This document shows positions 15,936-26,600 of a DNA stretch of 64,000 nucleotides, piece by piece; position 1 is the stretch's first letter, and the number at the start of each line of letters is the position of its first letter. The notes below the pieces were generated by a model. It did no database searches and was not told the DNA's origin. It was given only the letters and a program-made list of their open reading frames with translations. Position numbers and translations under genes: made by a program. Location: the NCBI GenBank assembly GCA_903867885.1, contig CAIPTD010000161.1, forward strand, positions 20,117-84,116, written 5' to 3'. This DNA is from an uncultured Ferrovum sp. (GTDB lineage Bacteria; Pseudomonadota; Gammaproteobacteria; Burkholderiales; Ferrovaceae).

Positions 15936-18230
15936 CTAAAACCTCCATTCCCACTTAGCCTGCAGCAAAGTATGGGTATTGGCCAAAACCTGTGAAGATT
16001 GTTGTTGATTGAGCAACGGTACAGTGATGAACGAGCTGGTGTTGTAGTGCACGGGCAGGAAGTTGCTGGCACTCAATCTGAGTGAAGAATTGGGATCAAA
16101 TTTCCATACCCCGTAGAGATCAGATACGATTTTGACCGAGGTGAAACTAGCCTGATCTGCAGTACTTTGAATAAAAGTATTAGGGGTCCAATTGATATTA
16201 GTACCCAAGGTTAAGGGGATTTCCTTGAATTTGTAATCCCCCCCCAGGTTTCCGGTTGCTTTGGGTTGTTGGTCCAAACGATTGTTCGGCCCTTGAACAT
16301 ATTCCACTTGAGAGCGATATAAACTCAGCGTGGCGCGAAGACTCATTTTGGGCCCTTTTTCAATGAGTTCATCCATTTGAAGTTTAGCCTCCAGTTCGAT
16401 GCCTTCTGTCATGGCTCCTCCTACGTTATTCGGCGCTGAAACCCAGCGTGGTGAAGAGGACCAAGGGACCGTTTGTAAAGAGGTTACAGTGCGAATCAGA
16501 TTGCTGATCCGACGAGTAAAGGTGCTGACACTGACTAGACTGCTTTGTGACAAATAGTTTTCATAGGCGATATCAATTCCGGTGGCCAATTGTGGCTTCA
16601 GATAGGGATTGCCCGCAGAGTCAGGGGAGTCTGCGGCATTAGGTTTAATCGATAACACCGGCAGACCACTGAGTTGGTTGAGGGTGGGAGAAAGATACGT
16701 GCGGGTTAAGCTGATGCGTATTTGATCATTGCGTTTTGCATCGGGTTTCCAAACAGCATGAAGCAGAGGAGTCCAGACGCTGCTGGTGTTGTGACCTGCG
16801 TACCCACTTGAATCGCTATGCGTATCGATTTGCTCAACTCTCAGGCCTGCATAGGCAGACCATTGAGGGTTGATGTCCACTTCGTCCTGAGCATAGAGTG
16901 CTCTTAATTCGGTTGATGCGGTCAGATTGCCTCCCACCGTATTCAGCCCAGGTTCTACTGAGCCGTTTTGCAGTGTGGAGTTGGCTTGTGAACGTTCAGC
17001 GTGCTCTAGCTCCCAACCGCCTACTAATTGATGATTTTCGCGCCACGTATAAGACATCTTCCCCTTCGTATTCAAGGTCACATCATTGATGTTGGAATGG
17101 GTGTCCAGTGTTTTATTGCTTAAGCCTAAGCTATCTAATTCGGTTCTGTTTGAAACAGAAGCGTTATGTGCATCGCCAAGCCCAAAACTGATTTGACCTT
17201 TAGTTAGTTCATTGAAACGTCTTTCCCATTGGCCATTCAGTCGCGCTACGGCAGATTGATTTTGTGCGGCAGTCGTCGAATTGGAGTATGTACTTGGGGT
17301 GGTATTAGAACCTGAAATATAGATGGGCTCAGACAAGTGTGTGTTGCTGATGCTTGTGTTCTGACTGAGGAGTGCAAAGGGTTGAAGTGAAATTTGGTCT
17401 CCATTTTCTAAGGGTAATTTGATGCGACCGCTTAAATGAATGCCGTTACCCAATGATCGTGTCCGAGAGGATTCATCCTGCAAAAGATCGGTCGCGCCCG
17501 TGGTGGTATCGATGATGCGAGTTTGGGTTAAGGATTGATCCACGTCATCATGGTGGTAAAGCGATGCCGAAACGGTATACGATCCCTTTTGCCCAAACTG
17601 ATTATTGCGGGACCAAGACACAGAAGGTTGAACGCGACCCTGTTCCCCCCCAAGGCTTGATCTTAATTCATCAAATTGTTTGTTTTTGAGAGGCTCCCTC
17701 AAGACTATATTGATTGTGCCTGCAATGGCACGTGCACCAAATTCAGCAGTGGGGGCACGCATAATTTCGATGCGTTCAATCTGGTCTGGTGTGAGTTGCT
17801 CAACGGAAAAACCTTGTGGAATACGCTCCCCATTAATCAGGATCAGGGTGTACCCGCTACCTAGTCCCCGCATTCTAATTTCACCCCCGCGACCTGGTTT
17901 TCCGCCGATGGTAATGCCAGGCAGACGCTTCAATACATCCGTTACAGAGGTATCCCCAAATTTCAGAATTTCTTCCCGACCCACTACAGTTTTTGCCGCG
18001 GTAGATTGACGACGTTCATCAAGATCGCTTCGAGTGACGGTGACTTCGATCGGCTGCAAGACAGGAGGCAGAACAGCTGGTGTGGCAGGACTCAGAGTGG
18101 GGCTAGTTGAAGGAGCCACTGCTGATGGACCTGCGTTTTGCGAGCCGGAATTACCATCTGAGTCTGCAAAACTTTGTGGGCTTAGAAGTATCAAAACCAA
18201 GTAGAGAAGAGGAAATCGATACAGGCGCAT
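15936..18230 (-). CDS. TonB-dependent outer-membrane receptor
   Basis: 764 aa with a signal peptide (MRLYRFPLLYLVLILLSPQS, cleaved after SFA), a Pro/Ser/Thr-rich linker, a TonB-box-like IEVTVTRSDLDERR, the plug domain (VTDVLKRLPGITIGG, then RGLGSGYTLILINGERIPQG and AEFGARAIAGTINIVLRE) and a large C-terminal barrel ending in a terminal Phe (KWEWRF). Such receptors import siderophores, haem, cobalamin or other chelates with energy from TonB-ExbBD. No substrate-specific neighbour is present, and I see no clear Fur box in its promoter. Confidence 0.93.
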   Translation of the reverse strand: MRLYRFPLLYLVLILLSPQSFADSDGNSGSQNAGPSAVAPSTSPTLSPATPAVLPPVLQPIEVTVTRSDLDERRQSTAAKTVVGREEILKFGDTSVTDVLKRLPGITIGGKPGRGGEIRMRGLGSGYTLILINGERIPQGFSVEQLTPDQIERIEIMRAPTAEFGARAIAGTINIVLREPLKNKQFDELRSSLGGEQGRVQPSVSWSRNNQFGQKGSYTVSASLYHHDDVDQSLTQTRIIDTTTGATDLLQDESSRTRSLGNGIHLSGRIKLPLENGDQISLQPFALLSQNTSISNTHLSEPIYISGSNTTPSTYSNSTTAAQNQSAVARLNGQWERRFNELTKGQISFGLGDAHNASVSNRTELDSLGLSNKTLDTHSNINDVTLNTKGKMSYTWRENHQLVGGWELEHAERSQANSTLQNGSVEPGLNTVGGNLTASTELRALYAQDEVDINPQWSAYAGLRVEQIDTHSDSSGYAGHNTSSVWTPLLHAVWKPDAKRNDQIRISLTRTYLSPTLNQLSGLPVLSIKPNAADSPDSAGNPYLKPQLATGIDIAYENYLSQSSLVSVSTFTRRISNLIRTVTSLQTVPWSSSPRWVSAPNNVGGAMTEGIELEAKLQMDELIEKGPKMSLRATLSLYRSQVEYVQGPNNRLDQQPKATGNLGGDYKFKEIPLTLGTNINWTPNTFIQSTADQASFTSVKIVSDLYGVWKFDPNSSLRLSASNFLPVHYNTSSFITVPLLNQQQSSQVLANTHTLLQAKWEWRF

Positions 18231-18312
18231 TAAACTTGATGTGTGAGGGGGGCGACGAATTCAGTATAACGTTCAGTCAAGTTTAGCTCGGACAATCATG
18301 GTAACGAAATGT

Positions 18313-19125
18313 TTACGGTTGAGATGCGATGCGTGCTAATTGACGTCGGCGTTCAAACATCAATAGTGAACCTGCTATGGCTGCATTGAGTGATTCACAA
18401 CCCGTTGCCATAGGAATGGCAATAGTGGCGTAGCAGGCCTCTCGGAGTGCCGGGCTGATTCCCGAACCTTCATTGCCGATTACAATGCCTCGCGCCTCTG
18501 ATAAAGGCCCTTCCCAAGCACTAAGATGGGCTTCACTGCACGCGGCGTAAGTGGGTTGTCGAAATTGTGCCAACTTAATCAAGTTTGATTTTTCAAGCAG
18601 GCTTAAGTAGAAGTGCGCGCCCATTGCAGCTCGCAAAACTTTGGGCGCCCAAGGTTCAGCGCAGCCCTCGGATAGGGCTACATATTGAATGCCTGCGGCT
18701 TGTGCTGAACGTAATAACGTTCCTAAGTTACCAGGGTCTTGAATCTCTTCTAGCATGAGTACACATGCATCTTTAGGCATGCTTTGGTTTTGCCCTTGAT
18801 CATGATTGCTCACAAAAGGCCACACCGCTAATATTCCTGAGGGGTGTTCAGTCGGTGCAATACCAAGCATTAAGTTATCGGGGATTTCAAACCATTCAGT
18901 GCCCCTTGCTTCAGATAGCTTCAATGCTTGGCAGATTTCTTCTCTTTGCATTGCACTTGCAGTGACCACTCCCCAAAGAGGATGCTTGCCGCTTTCTAAG
19001 AGTGCTTGTAAAAGATGTACACCATCGAGCAAAGCTAAGCTCTGCTTTCTGGCCTCACGTGGGCTTTCGCTTAACTTAGCGAGTTGACGTATACGAGGAT
19101 TATCTTTGGATTGAAGTGTATTCAT
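18313..19125 (-). CDS. TrmH/SpoU-family RNA 2'-O-methyltransferase
   Basis: 270 aa. The N-terminal substrate-binding domain (KDNPRIRQLAKLSESPREAR) is followed by the SPOUT knot with motif 1 NLGTLLRSAQAAG, motif 2 GIVIGNEGSGIS and motif 3 SLNAAIAGSLLMFERRR. Uses SAM to methylate a ribose in rRNA or tRNA; RlmB-like or TsnR-like targets cannot be separated from sequence alone. The start overlaps the end of the phosphatase gene by 26 bases, so the two are co-transcribed. Confidence 0.87.
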   Translation of the reverse strand: MNTLQSKDNPRIRQLAKLSESPREARKQSLALLDGVHLLQALLESGKHPLWGVVTASAMQREEICQALKLSEARGTEWFEIPDNLMLGIAPTEHPSGILAVWPFVSNHDQGQNQSMPKDACVLMLEEIQDPGNLGTLLRSAQAAGIQYVALSEGCAEPWAPKVLRAAMGAHFYLSLLEKSNLIKLAQFRQPTYAACSEAHLSAWEGPLSEARGIVIGNEGSGISPALREACYATIAIPMATGCESLNAAIAGSLLMFERRRQLARIASQP

Positions 19126-19591
19126 GCTGATGCGCTGTCACGAACTTTAATAATCCTGCGCTACAGTCTTCCACCAAATCGAGAACATGCTCAAACCCTC
19201 CAATATCCCCAAAGAAGGGATCTGGAACAACCTGAATCGATGCATCACTAGAAAACTCTGCAAACCGACGCACTTTACTTTGATGTTGAGGGGGGGATTG
19301 ACTTTGAGTAAGTGAAAGATTGTCCCAATCCATGACGAGAATCAGATCAAATTTTTCAAAGTCGCTGTCCTGAATCTGCCTCGCGCGAATAGGAGTGAGA
19401 TCATAGCCGCGCCTAGCTGCAACTTGAATGGCTCTGGGATCTGGGGCTTGATCTGGGTGGTAATTGTGCGTTCCAGCTGAATCCACTTTCACCCGATCTT
19501 GTAATCCTGAATCCATGACATGTTGACGAAAAACACCTTCTGCGGTGGGGCTGCGGCAAATGTTGCCCATGCATACAAATAAAACTTTCAT
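19100..19591 (-). CDS. Low-molecular-weight protein tyrosine phosphatase
   Basis: 163 aa. The P-loop VCMGNICRSPTAEG has the catalytic Cys7 and Arg13, and the general acid loop is VVPDPFFGDIGGFEHVLDL with its Asp. Full-length for the family. Bacterial members dephosphorylate tyrosine kinases of polysaccharide export or arginine/tyrosine phosphoproteins; here no exopolysaccharide cluster is adjacent, so it is a housekeeping type. Translationally coupled to the downstream methyltransferase. Confidence 0.92.
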   Translation of the reverse strand: MKVLFVCMGNICRSPTAEGVFRQHVMDSGLQDRVKVDSAGTHNYHPDQAPDPRAIQVAARRGYDLTPIRARQIQDSDFEKFDLILVMDWDNLSLTQSQSPPQHQSKVRRFAEFSSDASIQVVPDPFFGDIGGFEHVLDLVEDCSAGLLKFVTAHQHEYTSIQR

Positions 19592-19653
19592 GAAAGAACT
19601 CGGATTGTATTAATAAAAAATAGAACTTTTAAACTAGATTACAGGGTATGACA

Positions 19654-20433
19654 TCATTGCAGGGAGGACAGTTCTGTCTCGCTAAACCCAGCCAGGCGAC
19701 GCGCTTCGATATTGAATGGCCCTTGTAGTTTAGGGGCTCCATATTGCAATGCCAATTCAGAATATGTTTGTTCGGGATCCAAGCCACGTTGAGCGCATAG
19801 CCATCGGAACCAATAATTGCCTGCAGCAACATGACCAATTTCATCACGTAGAATGATGTCGAGTATTTTGCCAACAGCATGATCACCGGCACCAATCAGT
19901 CGTTTTTTGACGGCAGGGGTGGCATCGAGACCTCGCGCCTCGAGCGTTCTAGGAACAAGGCTAATCCGAGCCAATACATCGCCTTTGGTTTTTTCAGTCA
20001 TTTCCCAAAGCGCATTGTGTGCTGGGAAATCCCCATAATCAAAACCTAAGGTCACAAGATGATCGCGCAGTAGCGTGAAATGCAATGCTTCTTCGCTGGC
20101 AATACGAATCCAATCTTGATAGAACTTGTCTGGCATCCCTGAAAACCTCCAAGTGATATCCATTGCAAGATCAATGGCATTGAATTCAATATGAGCGATA
20201 GAGTGAATCATGGCAGCCCGTCCCTCAAGCGTGGCGAGCGAGCGTTTAGGGATATCACTGTGTGGGACTAGAGTAGGCTTAGCTGGCCGTCCCGGCAGGC
20301 ACGCGGGCTCGGCGAGTACCTCTTCCGCACCAATTGGGAATGGTGTGGATTGTAATGTCGTGGCTAGGTGCGCCTTTAATAGTGGATCGGCTTCTTTCAC
20401 GACCTCTAGGGCGCGCTGGCGAGCAGTATTCAT
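19654..20433 (-). CDS. DUF455 ferritin-like protein
   Basis: 259 aa of the DUF455 family, a ferritin-like four-helix bundle with a di-metal site. Two Glu/His pairs are visible: HIEFNAIDLAMDITWRF with EEALHFTLLRDHL, and RDEIGHVAAGNYWFRW. The family has no established reaction; it is widespread in betaproteobacteria. The start at 20433 has many upstream AT bases but no strong ribosome site. The gene is divergent from the MAPEG gene at 20593. Confidence 0.85.
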   Translation of the reverse strand: MNTARQRALEVVKEADPLLKAHLATTLQSTPFPIGAEEVLAEPACLPGRPAKPTLVPHSDIPKRSLATLEGRAAMIHSIAHIEFNAIDLAMDITWRFSGMPDKFYQDWIRIASEEALHFTLLRDHLVTLGFDYGDFPAHNALWEMTEKTKGDVLARISLVPRTLEARGLDATPAVKKRLIGAGDHAVGKILDIILRDEIGHVAAGNYWFRWLCAQRGLDPEQTYSELALQYGAPKLQGPFNIEARRLAGFSETELSSLQ

Positions 20434-20592
20434 CTGGGTTTTAAATTTAAGATAATGGAGGTCGCTGATGCAGTTTCAGTATTTTTCTTGCGTAAGTATA
20501 GGCCTGTCGTAGACTGCTTATATGCTGGCTCAAAATATCCACGCGGGCCAGGCTGAAAATCATCAAGCCGTAATTCAACTCGCCGAGGTTTT

Positions 20593-20988
20593 ATGTTAAC
20601 GATTCCAATTGCATCTTTACTCATCATGGCGGTGATGCCTCTCGTGGGGGCTGCTGCAGCGAAATGGGGGTTTGAGTCTTACGATAACCATAACCCCCGT
20701 GCTTGGCTTGCGCAGCAAACGGGCTTTAGAGCCCGCGCAAACGCCGCTCAAGCCAATAGTCTTGAAGCGTTTCCTTTTTTTGCAATCGGAGTCTTGCTGG
20801 CCATTTGGACGCATGTGGATCCCGTATGGCTGGATAGGATCTGTGTGGCCTTTGTGGTGTTCAGAGGGATCTATATGTGGGCCTACCTCACGGATCGGGC
20901 ATCGCTGCGTTCCACCGTATGGGCACTGGCTTACCTGTGCTGTATCAGCTTGTTTGTCACCTCAATGGGAGTTTCCTTACCGCTTTAA
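20593..20988 (+). CDS. MAPEG-family membrane protein
   Basis: 131 aa, four helices. ARANAAQANSLEAFPFFAIG carries the family signature (R-A-x-x-A-x-x-N-x-x-E-x-x-P/A-x-F), with the glutathione-contacting Arg/Asn/Glu residues conserved better than in the protein at 13817. The Pro/Ala-rich first loop (NHNPRAWLAQQTGF) is typical of bacterial members of unknown role. Transcribed towards the GST gene. Confidence 0.85.
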   Translation: MLTIPIASLLIMAVMPLVGAAAAKWGFESYDNHNPRAWLAQQTGFRARANAAQANSLEAFPFFAIGVLLAIWTHVDPVWLDRICVAFVVFRGIYMWAYLTDRASLRSTVWALAYLCCISLFVTSMGVSLPL

Positions 20989-21052
20989 GATATGGCACGT
21001 GGATTGCTTAGAGTTAAACATCTCTATGCAATCCCGATAAGGTCTTTGTGCC

Positions 21053-21238
21053 ATGTCATACCTTTTAGAGCAGGGAATTCGCAGTCTTTCATCCTTCTTC
21101 ACCCTAGGATATCGATTCGGTATCCACACCGCCTCTTCAACCAAAATGGTGCGGCGCACCTATCTCCGCTTCTTTGTGGAGCACTCGAATCGGTTCACAC
21201 CGGTTCTTGTGACATCACAGGGAGGGCTGAGATGGTGA
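21053..21238 (+). CDS. Possible small ORF coupled to the GST gene
   Basis: 61 codons from ATG 21053 (MSYLLEQGIRSLSSFFTLGY) preceded by AAGG eight bases upstream; its stop codon overlaps the GST start in an ATGGTGA arrangement, which is how translationally coupled genes look. Composition is basic and aromatic. No homologue comes to mind, and the frame could be chance within the 240-base leader of the GST gene. Confidence 0.25.
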   Translation: MSYLLEQGIRSLSSFFTLGYRFGIHTASSTKMVRRTYLRFFVEHSNRFTPVLVTSQGGLRW

Positions 21239-21891
21239 AGCGTACAACCCTTACGATCAGCAGCAAAAACTATTCATCTTGGTCTTTGCGTGGTTGGTTG
21301 ATGTTGAAGTTTTCAGGAATTCCCTTCGAAGAACTTCAAGTCGAAGCTTCAAATGTCGATAACCGGGCGGAATTATTACTGCTCTCCTCGTCCATCCTGG
21401 TCCCGCGCCTGGAACATGAGGGGTGCACTGTTTGGGATACCCTCGCCATTGGCGAGTATCTCAACGAGGTAGCCCCTCAAGCCAAATTGTTACCGGCTGA
21501 TCCCAAGCAGCGCGCTCATTGCCGCTCGATCTGTGGGGAAATGCATTCAGGTTTTGCTTCCTTACGTGCTTCATTGCCGATGAATCTGAAGGCGCATTTT
21601 GATTCCTTCAAAATTTGGTCTAAAGCCCAAATGGACATTGATCGCATTACGCTCATTTGGCGTGATTGCCTTCAAACCTACGGAGGTCCCTACTTGTTTG
21701 GTCAGGCTCCAACATTGGCGGATGCCATGTTTGCGCCTGTGGTCACGCGCTTCCTAACCTACAGCGTGGCGCTGGACGAGCCTTGCCAACACTATTGCAC
21801 AACCATAATGGCGATTCCCGAAATGCAGGAATGGCTAGAAGCTGCCCTTGGAGAGCCCGACGACATTGAAGAACTTGACGTGGAGTTTTAA
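21232..21891 (+). CDS. Glutathione S-transferase
   Basis: 219 aa from ATG 21232, which has GGAGGG five bases upstream; the open frame extends back to 20992 but that part is not GST-like. The thioredoxin-fold N-domain (LTISSKNYSSWSLRGWLMLK) contains the catalytic-region Ser/Tyr, and LEHEGCTVWDTLAIGEYLNE the glutathione-gamma-glutamyl site with Asp. C-terminal helical domain follows. The substrate is unknown. A cupin gene follows after two bases and phaZ after that, a probable three-gene operon. Confidence 0.88.
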   Translation: MVKRTTLTISSKNYSSWSLRGWLMLKFSGIPFEELQVEASNVDNRAELLLLSSSILVPRLEHEGCTVWDTLAIGEYLNEVAPQAKLLPADPKQRAHCRSICGEMHSGFASLRASLPMNLKAHFDSFKIWSKAQMDIDRITLIWRDCLQTYGGPYLFGQAPTLADAMFAPVVTRFLTYSVALDEPCQHYCTTIMAIPEMQEWLEAALGEPDDIEELDVEF

Positions 21892-21893
21892 GC

Positions 21894-22307
21894 ATGGACA
21901 CTTTTTTTTCGCATGTAAAACCTGAAGACACACAGTACCTCCCGGGGGGGCTCAGAGACTTTTTTCTGTATCGCGATTTGGGGGTAGCAAAAGCCACGCA
22001 AGGTAAAGTCATTGCGCATTTGGTTAAAGCGCAGAACCCGCCGGATGGGGGAACAGGGTGGCATTATCACGTTGCTGAATTTCAAATCGTGATCATGATG
22101 AAGGGTTGGGCGCGATTTATGTATGAGGACAAAGTGACCCTGGTTTCAGAGGGAGATTGTGTTCATCAGCGGCCCGGAATTGTGCATTACTTGTTCGATT
22201 ATTCCCCTGATATGGAGTATCTCGAAATTGTGGGGCCAGCTGATTTTGGAACCGTTCCCGCATTGGGGCCGGTAAAAGAGATTCCCCCACCTACTCCCTG
22301 GAAATAG
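21894..22307 (+). CDS. Single-domain cupin protein
   Basis: 137 aa, one cupin barrel. Motif 1 is GGTGWHYHVAEFQIVIMMKG with candidate metal ligands His-x-His-x(3)-Glu, and motif 2 is DCVHQRPGIVHYLFDYSPDM. Metal-binding residues are retained, so it could be a dioxygenase or a sensor. Lies between GST and phaZ with only 2 and 5 base gaps. Confidence 0.82.
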   Translation: MDTFFSHVKPEDTQYLPGGLRDFFLYRDLGVAKATQGKVIAHLVKAQNPPDGGTGWHYHVAEFQIVIMMKGWARFMYEDKVTLVSEGDCVHQRPGIVHYLFDYSPDMEYLEIVGPADFGTVPALGPVKEIPPPTPWK

Positions 22308-22312
22308 ACGTC

Positions 22313-23563
22313 ATGCAAGGTTTGCAGATGATGTATCAATCCTATCAAACCTACGAAAACCTCATTGACCCGGTGAGGTTTTTGGCGGGCTCTGCCGAAA
22401 AAGTCACCAAGCGCTGGTTGGGGAATTTGAACGTGAACCCGGTTCAGCGCTTAGCGGCTTATTATGAGCAGCTTGCGCTATTAGGCTTTACCCATGTTCG
22501 TCCCGATTTTGGGATTGAGACTGTCACGGATTCCTTTGGGCTGACGACAAGGATGACTGAAGAGGTGGTGTTCTCTACCCCCTTTTGTCAGTTATTGCAC
22601 TTCAAGAAAGAATATGACGCGGATCAGAAAAACGTCATTGATCATCCTAAAGTATTGTTGGTGGCCCCCATGTCGGGTCACTTTGCCACTTTGTTATCCG
22701 GTACGGTCAAGACGCTCTTGCGGGACCATGATGTGTACATCACAGACTGGCAAAACATTCGTGATATCTCTCCTGAAAGCGGGGTATTTGATTTTGATGC
22801 TTATGTTGAGCACGTTCTGTTATCGATCGAAGCCATAGGGGAAGGGGTGCACTTGATTGGGGTCTGTCAACCCACAGTGGCCTGTCTGATTGCAACAGCG
22901 GTGCTCTCTGAAGATAAAAGTCCCTTGGCGCCCCGCTCATTGACGTTGATGGCAGGTCCTATTGATGTCCGAATCAACCCCACCAAAGTAAATGAACTGG
23001 CCAATCAAAAGCCTATTGAATGGTTCAAGGAAAAATTGATTGGAATCGTTCCGGCCCAATTTCCTGGGGCGGGGCGTTCGGTTTATCCCGGGTTCATTCA
23101 ACTGACGGCATTTATGAGTATGAACGCCGAACGGCACATGGAATCTTTTCAGAAACTCTATGAATATCGCGTTGCCGGTGAGGAAGAAAAGGCGGATGCC
23201 ATTCACAATTTCTATGCCGAGTATTTCGCCATCATGGATCTCTCGGCGCCCTTTTATTTAGAAACAGTCGAGAAGATTTTTCAGAACTGCGAATTGGCAA
23301 CAGGGGTGCTGACCTACAAAGGGCGCTTAGTGAATCCCCGCGCCATTCGCAAAACATTTTTGCTCACCGTAGAAGGCGAGCGAGATGATATTTGTGGACT
23401 AGGCCAAACCCTGGCTGCCCAGGATTTGTGCTCAGCACTTCCTGGCTATATGAAATCACACCATATGCAAGCAGGTGTAGGGCATTACGGTGTATTCAAT
23501 GGTTCACGCTGGGATGGACAGATTTACCCAGCGGTTCGGCATTTCATACAGTCCTCTCGTTAA
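22313..23563 (+). CDS. phaZ: Intracellular polyhydroxyalkanoate depolymerase
   Basis: 416 aa, alpha/beta hydrolase that breaks down stored poly-3-hydroxybutyrate granules. The nucleophile motif is LIGVCQPTVA with Cys (C185) in place of the usual Ser, a hallmark of PhaZ1-type i-PHB depolymerases; the acid (VEGERDDICG) and His (QAGVGHYGVFNG) of the triad are present. Start could equally be 22328 or 22331 (MMYQSYQTYEN), which have a slightly better upstream site. No phaC or phasin gene is in the window. Confidence 0.92.
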   Translation: MQGLQMMYQSYQTYENLIDPVRFLAGSAEKVTKRWLGNLNVNPVQRLAAYYEQLALLGFTHVRPDFGIETVTDSFGLTTRMTEEVVFSTPFCQLLHFKKEYDADQKNVIDHPKVLLVAPMSGHFATLLSGTVKTLLRDHDVYITDWQNIRDISPESGVFDFDAYVEHVLLSIEAIGEGVHLIGVCQPTVACLIATAVLSEDKSPLAPRSLTLMAGPIDVRINPTKVNELANQKPIEWFKEKLIGIVPAQFPGAGRSVYPGFIQLTAFMSMNAERHMESFQKLYEYRVAGEEEKADAIHNFYAEYFAIMDLSAPFYLETVEKIFQNCELATGVLTYKGRLVNPRAIRKTFLLTVEGERDDICGLGQTLAAQDLCSALPGYMKSHHMQAGVGHYGVFNGSRWDGQIYPAVRHFIQSSR

Positions 23564-23606
23564 AGGCGCACTGAACGCCTAGATTCTAAAAGCGGGATGG
23601 TTTCTT

Positions 23607-24581
23607 TTAGCTGGAACGCGAAATAGCAATATCAGCCAACCCTGCCAAGGCTTCGCGGTAGGGGCTGGCGGGTAAGCACGCGAGGCACGATAAAGCGGTA
23701 TCCACCTCGCGCTGGGCGCATTCGCGGGAGTAGGCAAGCGCCCCAGTGGATTCAATCGCATCAATGACGGCCGCGAGGTCGGTATGTGATCCATCAGGAT
23801 CGGTGATGATGGAACGGATCATCGCGGCTTGCTGCTCGGATCCAGTGCGCATGACATGAATTAAAGGAAGCGTGACTTTCCCTTCAGCGAGGTCATCTCC
23901 CAGGTTTTTGCCTGTTTCGGCAGTGTGTCCCGAGTAATCCAACACATCATCGATCACCTGAAAGGCTGTACCCAAGTGCGCGCCGTATCGGGCTAAGGCG
24001 TTTTCTTGATCAAGCGGGACTTGGGCCAAAATAGCGCCCAAACGGGTAGCTGCTTCAAATAAACGGGCCGTTTTATAGCGAATGACTTGCAGGTAGCGGG
24101 CTTCGTCGACTTCGGGGTCGCGACAATTCATGAGTTGAAGTACTTCACCTTCGGCAATAATGTTGGTCGCATCGGCCAGCACTTCCATGATGCGCATGGA
24201 GTTCAGCCCCACCATCATTTGGAAGGCGCGTGAATAAACAAAATCACCCACAAGCACGGCAGCAGAATTACCAAACATTTGGTTGGCTGTCTCACGCCCG
24301 CGTCGCATGTTAGAGGCATCAACCACATCGTCATGCAGAAGAGTTGCGGTGTGAATGAATTCAACCACTGCCGCTAAAATATGATGTTGGTGGCCTTGGT
24401 AGCCCGCAGCACGGGCGGTCAGAGCATGAAGGAGAGGCCTCAGTCTTTTGCCTCCTCCTCCTATAATGTATTCGGAAACCTGGTTGATCAGCACAATCTC
24501 AGAATGGAGTTGGGTGCGGATTACGGTATCGATGCCCGCCATATCGGGGGCTGCCAGTTGTTGTATGTCAGGAAGACGCAT
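23607..24581 (-). CDS. ispB: Octaprenyl diphosphate synthase
   Basis: 324 aa trans-prenyltransferase that makes the polyprenyl tail of ubiquinone. The first aspartate-rich motif is LLHDDVVDASNMRRG and the second is QVIDDVLDYSG; GGGKRLRPLL binds substrate. Divergent from rplU, the arrangement seen throughout gamma- and betaproteobacteria. Confidence 0.95.
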   Translation of the reverse strand: MRLPDIQQLAAPDMAGIDTVIRTQLHSEIVLINQVSEYIIGGGGKRLRPLLHALTARAAGYQGHQHHILAAVVEFIHTATLLHDDVVDASNMRRGRETANQMFGNSAAVLVGDFVYSRAFQMMVGLNSMRIMEVLADATNIIAEGEVLQLMNCRDPEVDEARYLQVIRYKTARLFEAATRLGAILAQVPLDQENALARYGAHLGTAFQVIDDVLDYSGHTAETGKNLGDDLAEGKVTLPLIHVMRTGSEQQAAMIRSIITDPDGSHTDLAAVIDAIESTGALAYSRECAQREVDTALSCLACLPASPYREALAGLADIAISRSS

Positions 24582-24748
24582 CGCTTGATTTTATACTTTT
24601 ATCGCCCTGGACCATAGCACAACCTTTAGTCGGGCTCATTGCCAAGCAGACGAGAGTTGAACCATTGCTTTCTTAGTCTTTTTAGGCTAAAGTTGCGGAT
24701 TACTCGAAACATTAACGCTCTTATTCAAGCAGAGCGGTGAGGTCAGCC

Positions 24749-25066
24749 ATGTACGCAGTGATTAAAACCGGCGGGAAGCAATATCGTGTTTCTTCCGGCG
24801 AGAAACTTAAGATTGAATTGCTCGGTGACGCCGAAGTGGGTAGCCAGATTGATCTGGACCAAGTTTTGGTTGTCGCTGATGGCGATAACGTAACCTTTGG
24901 TCGCCCAATGATTGTTGGCGCTAAAGTCGTTGCTACCGTTTTGAGCCACGGCCGCCACGACAAGGTGAAGATTTTTAAGATGCGCCGTCGTAAGCATTAT
25001 CAGAAGCATCAAGGCCATCGCCAGCACTACACGGAAGTCCGGATCGAAACGATTTCGGCCAACTAA
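24749..25066 (+). CDS. rplU: 50S ribosomal protein L21
   Basis: 105 aa from ATG 24749 ([20 protein letters not shown]), with a GAGG site six bases upstream; the frame opens four codons earlier at a GTG. The C-terminal [20 protein letters not shown] stretch is the L21 rRNA-binding signature. First gene of rplU-rpmA-obgE-proB. Confidence 0.98.
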   Translation: MYAVIKTGGKQYRVSSGEKLKIELLGDAEVGSQIDLDQVLVVADGDNVTFGRPMIVGAKVVATVLSHGRHDKVKIFKMRRRKHYQKHQGHRQHYTEVRIETISAN

Positions 25067-25094
25067 TTTCAACGTCCATTCGAGAATCTAAAAA

Positions 25095-25364
25095 ATGGCA
25101 CATAAAAAAGCAGGCGGAAGTTCACGTAACGGCCGCGACTCAGAAGCAAAACGACTGGGCGTAAAAGCCTACGGTGGGCAACTCATTTCTGCTGGAAGCA
25201 TCATCATCCGTCAGCGCGGAACCCGCGTGCATCCGGGAACTAACGTTGGGATTGGCAAAGATCACACCTTGTTTGCCAAAGTTGATGGCCATGTGGTGTT
25301 TTCCACCAAGGGTGCGTTAAAGCGCAAGACTGCATCCGTTCAGCCGGTCGCTGCTGAGGCTTAA
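25095..25364 (+). CDS. rpmA: 50S ribosomal protein L27
   Basis: 89 aa. Begins [20 protein letters not shown], the N-terminal tail that reaches the peptidyl transferase centre, with no extra cleavable leader as in Firmicutes. [12 protein letters not shown] and [12 protein letters not shown] follow. Directly behind rplU and in front of a terminator. Confidence 0.98.
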   Translation: MAHKKAGGSSRNGRDSEAKRLGVKAYGGQLISAGSIIIRQRGTRVHPGTNVGIGKDHTLFAKVDGHVVFSTKGALKRKTASVQPVAAEA

Positions 25365-26588
<1,224 letters not shown>

Positions 26589-26600
26589 GGGAGCCATCTA

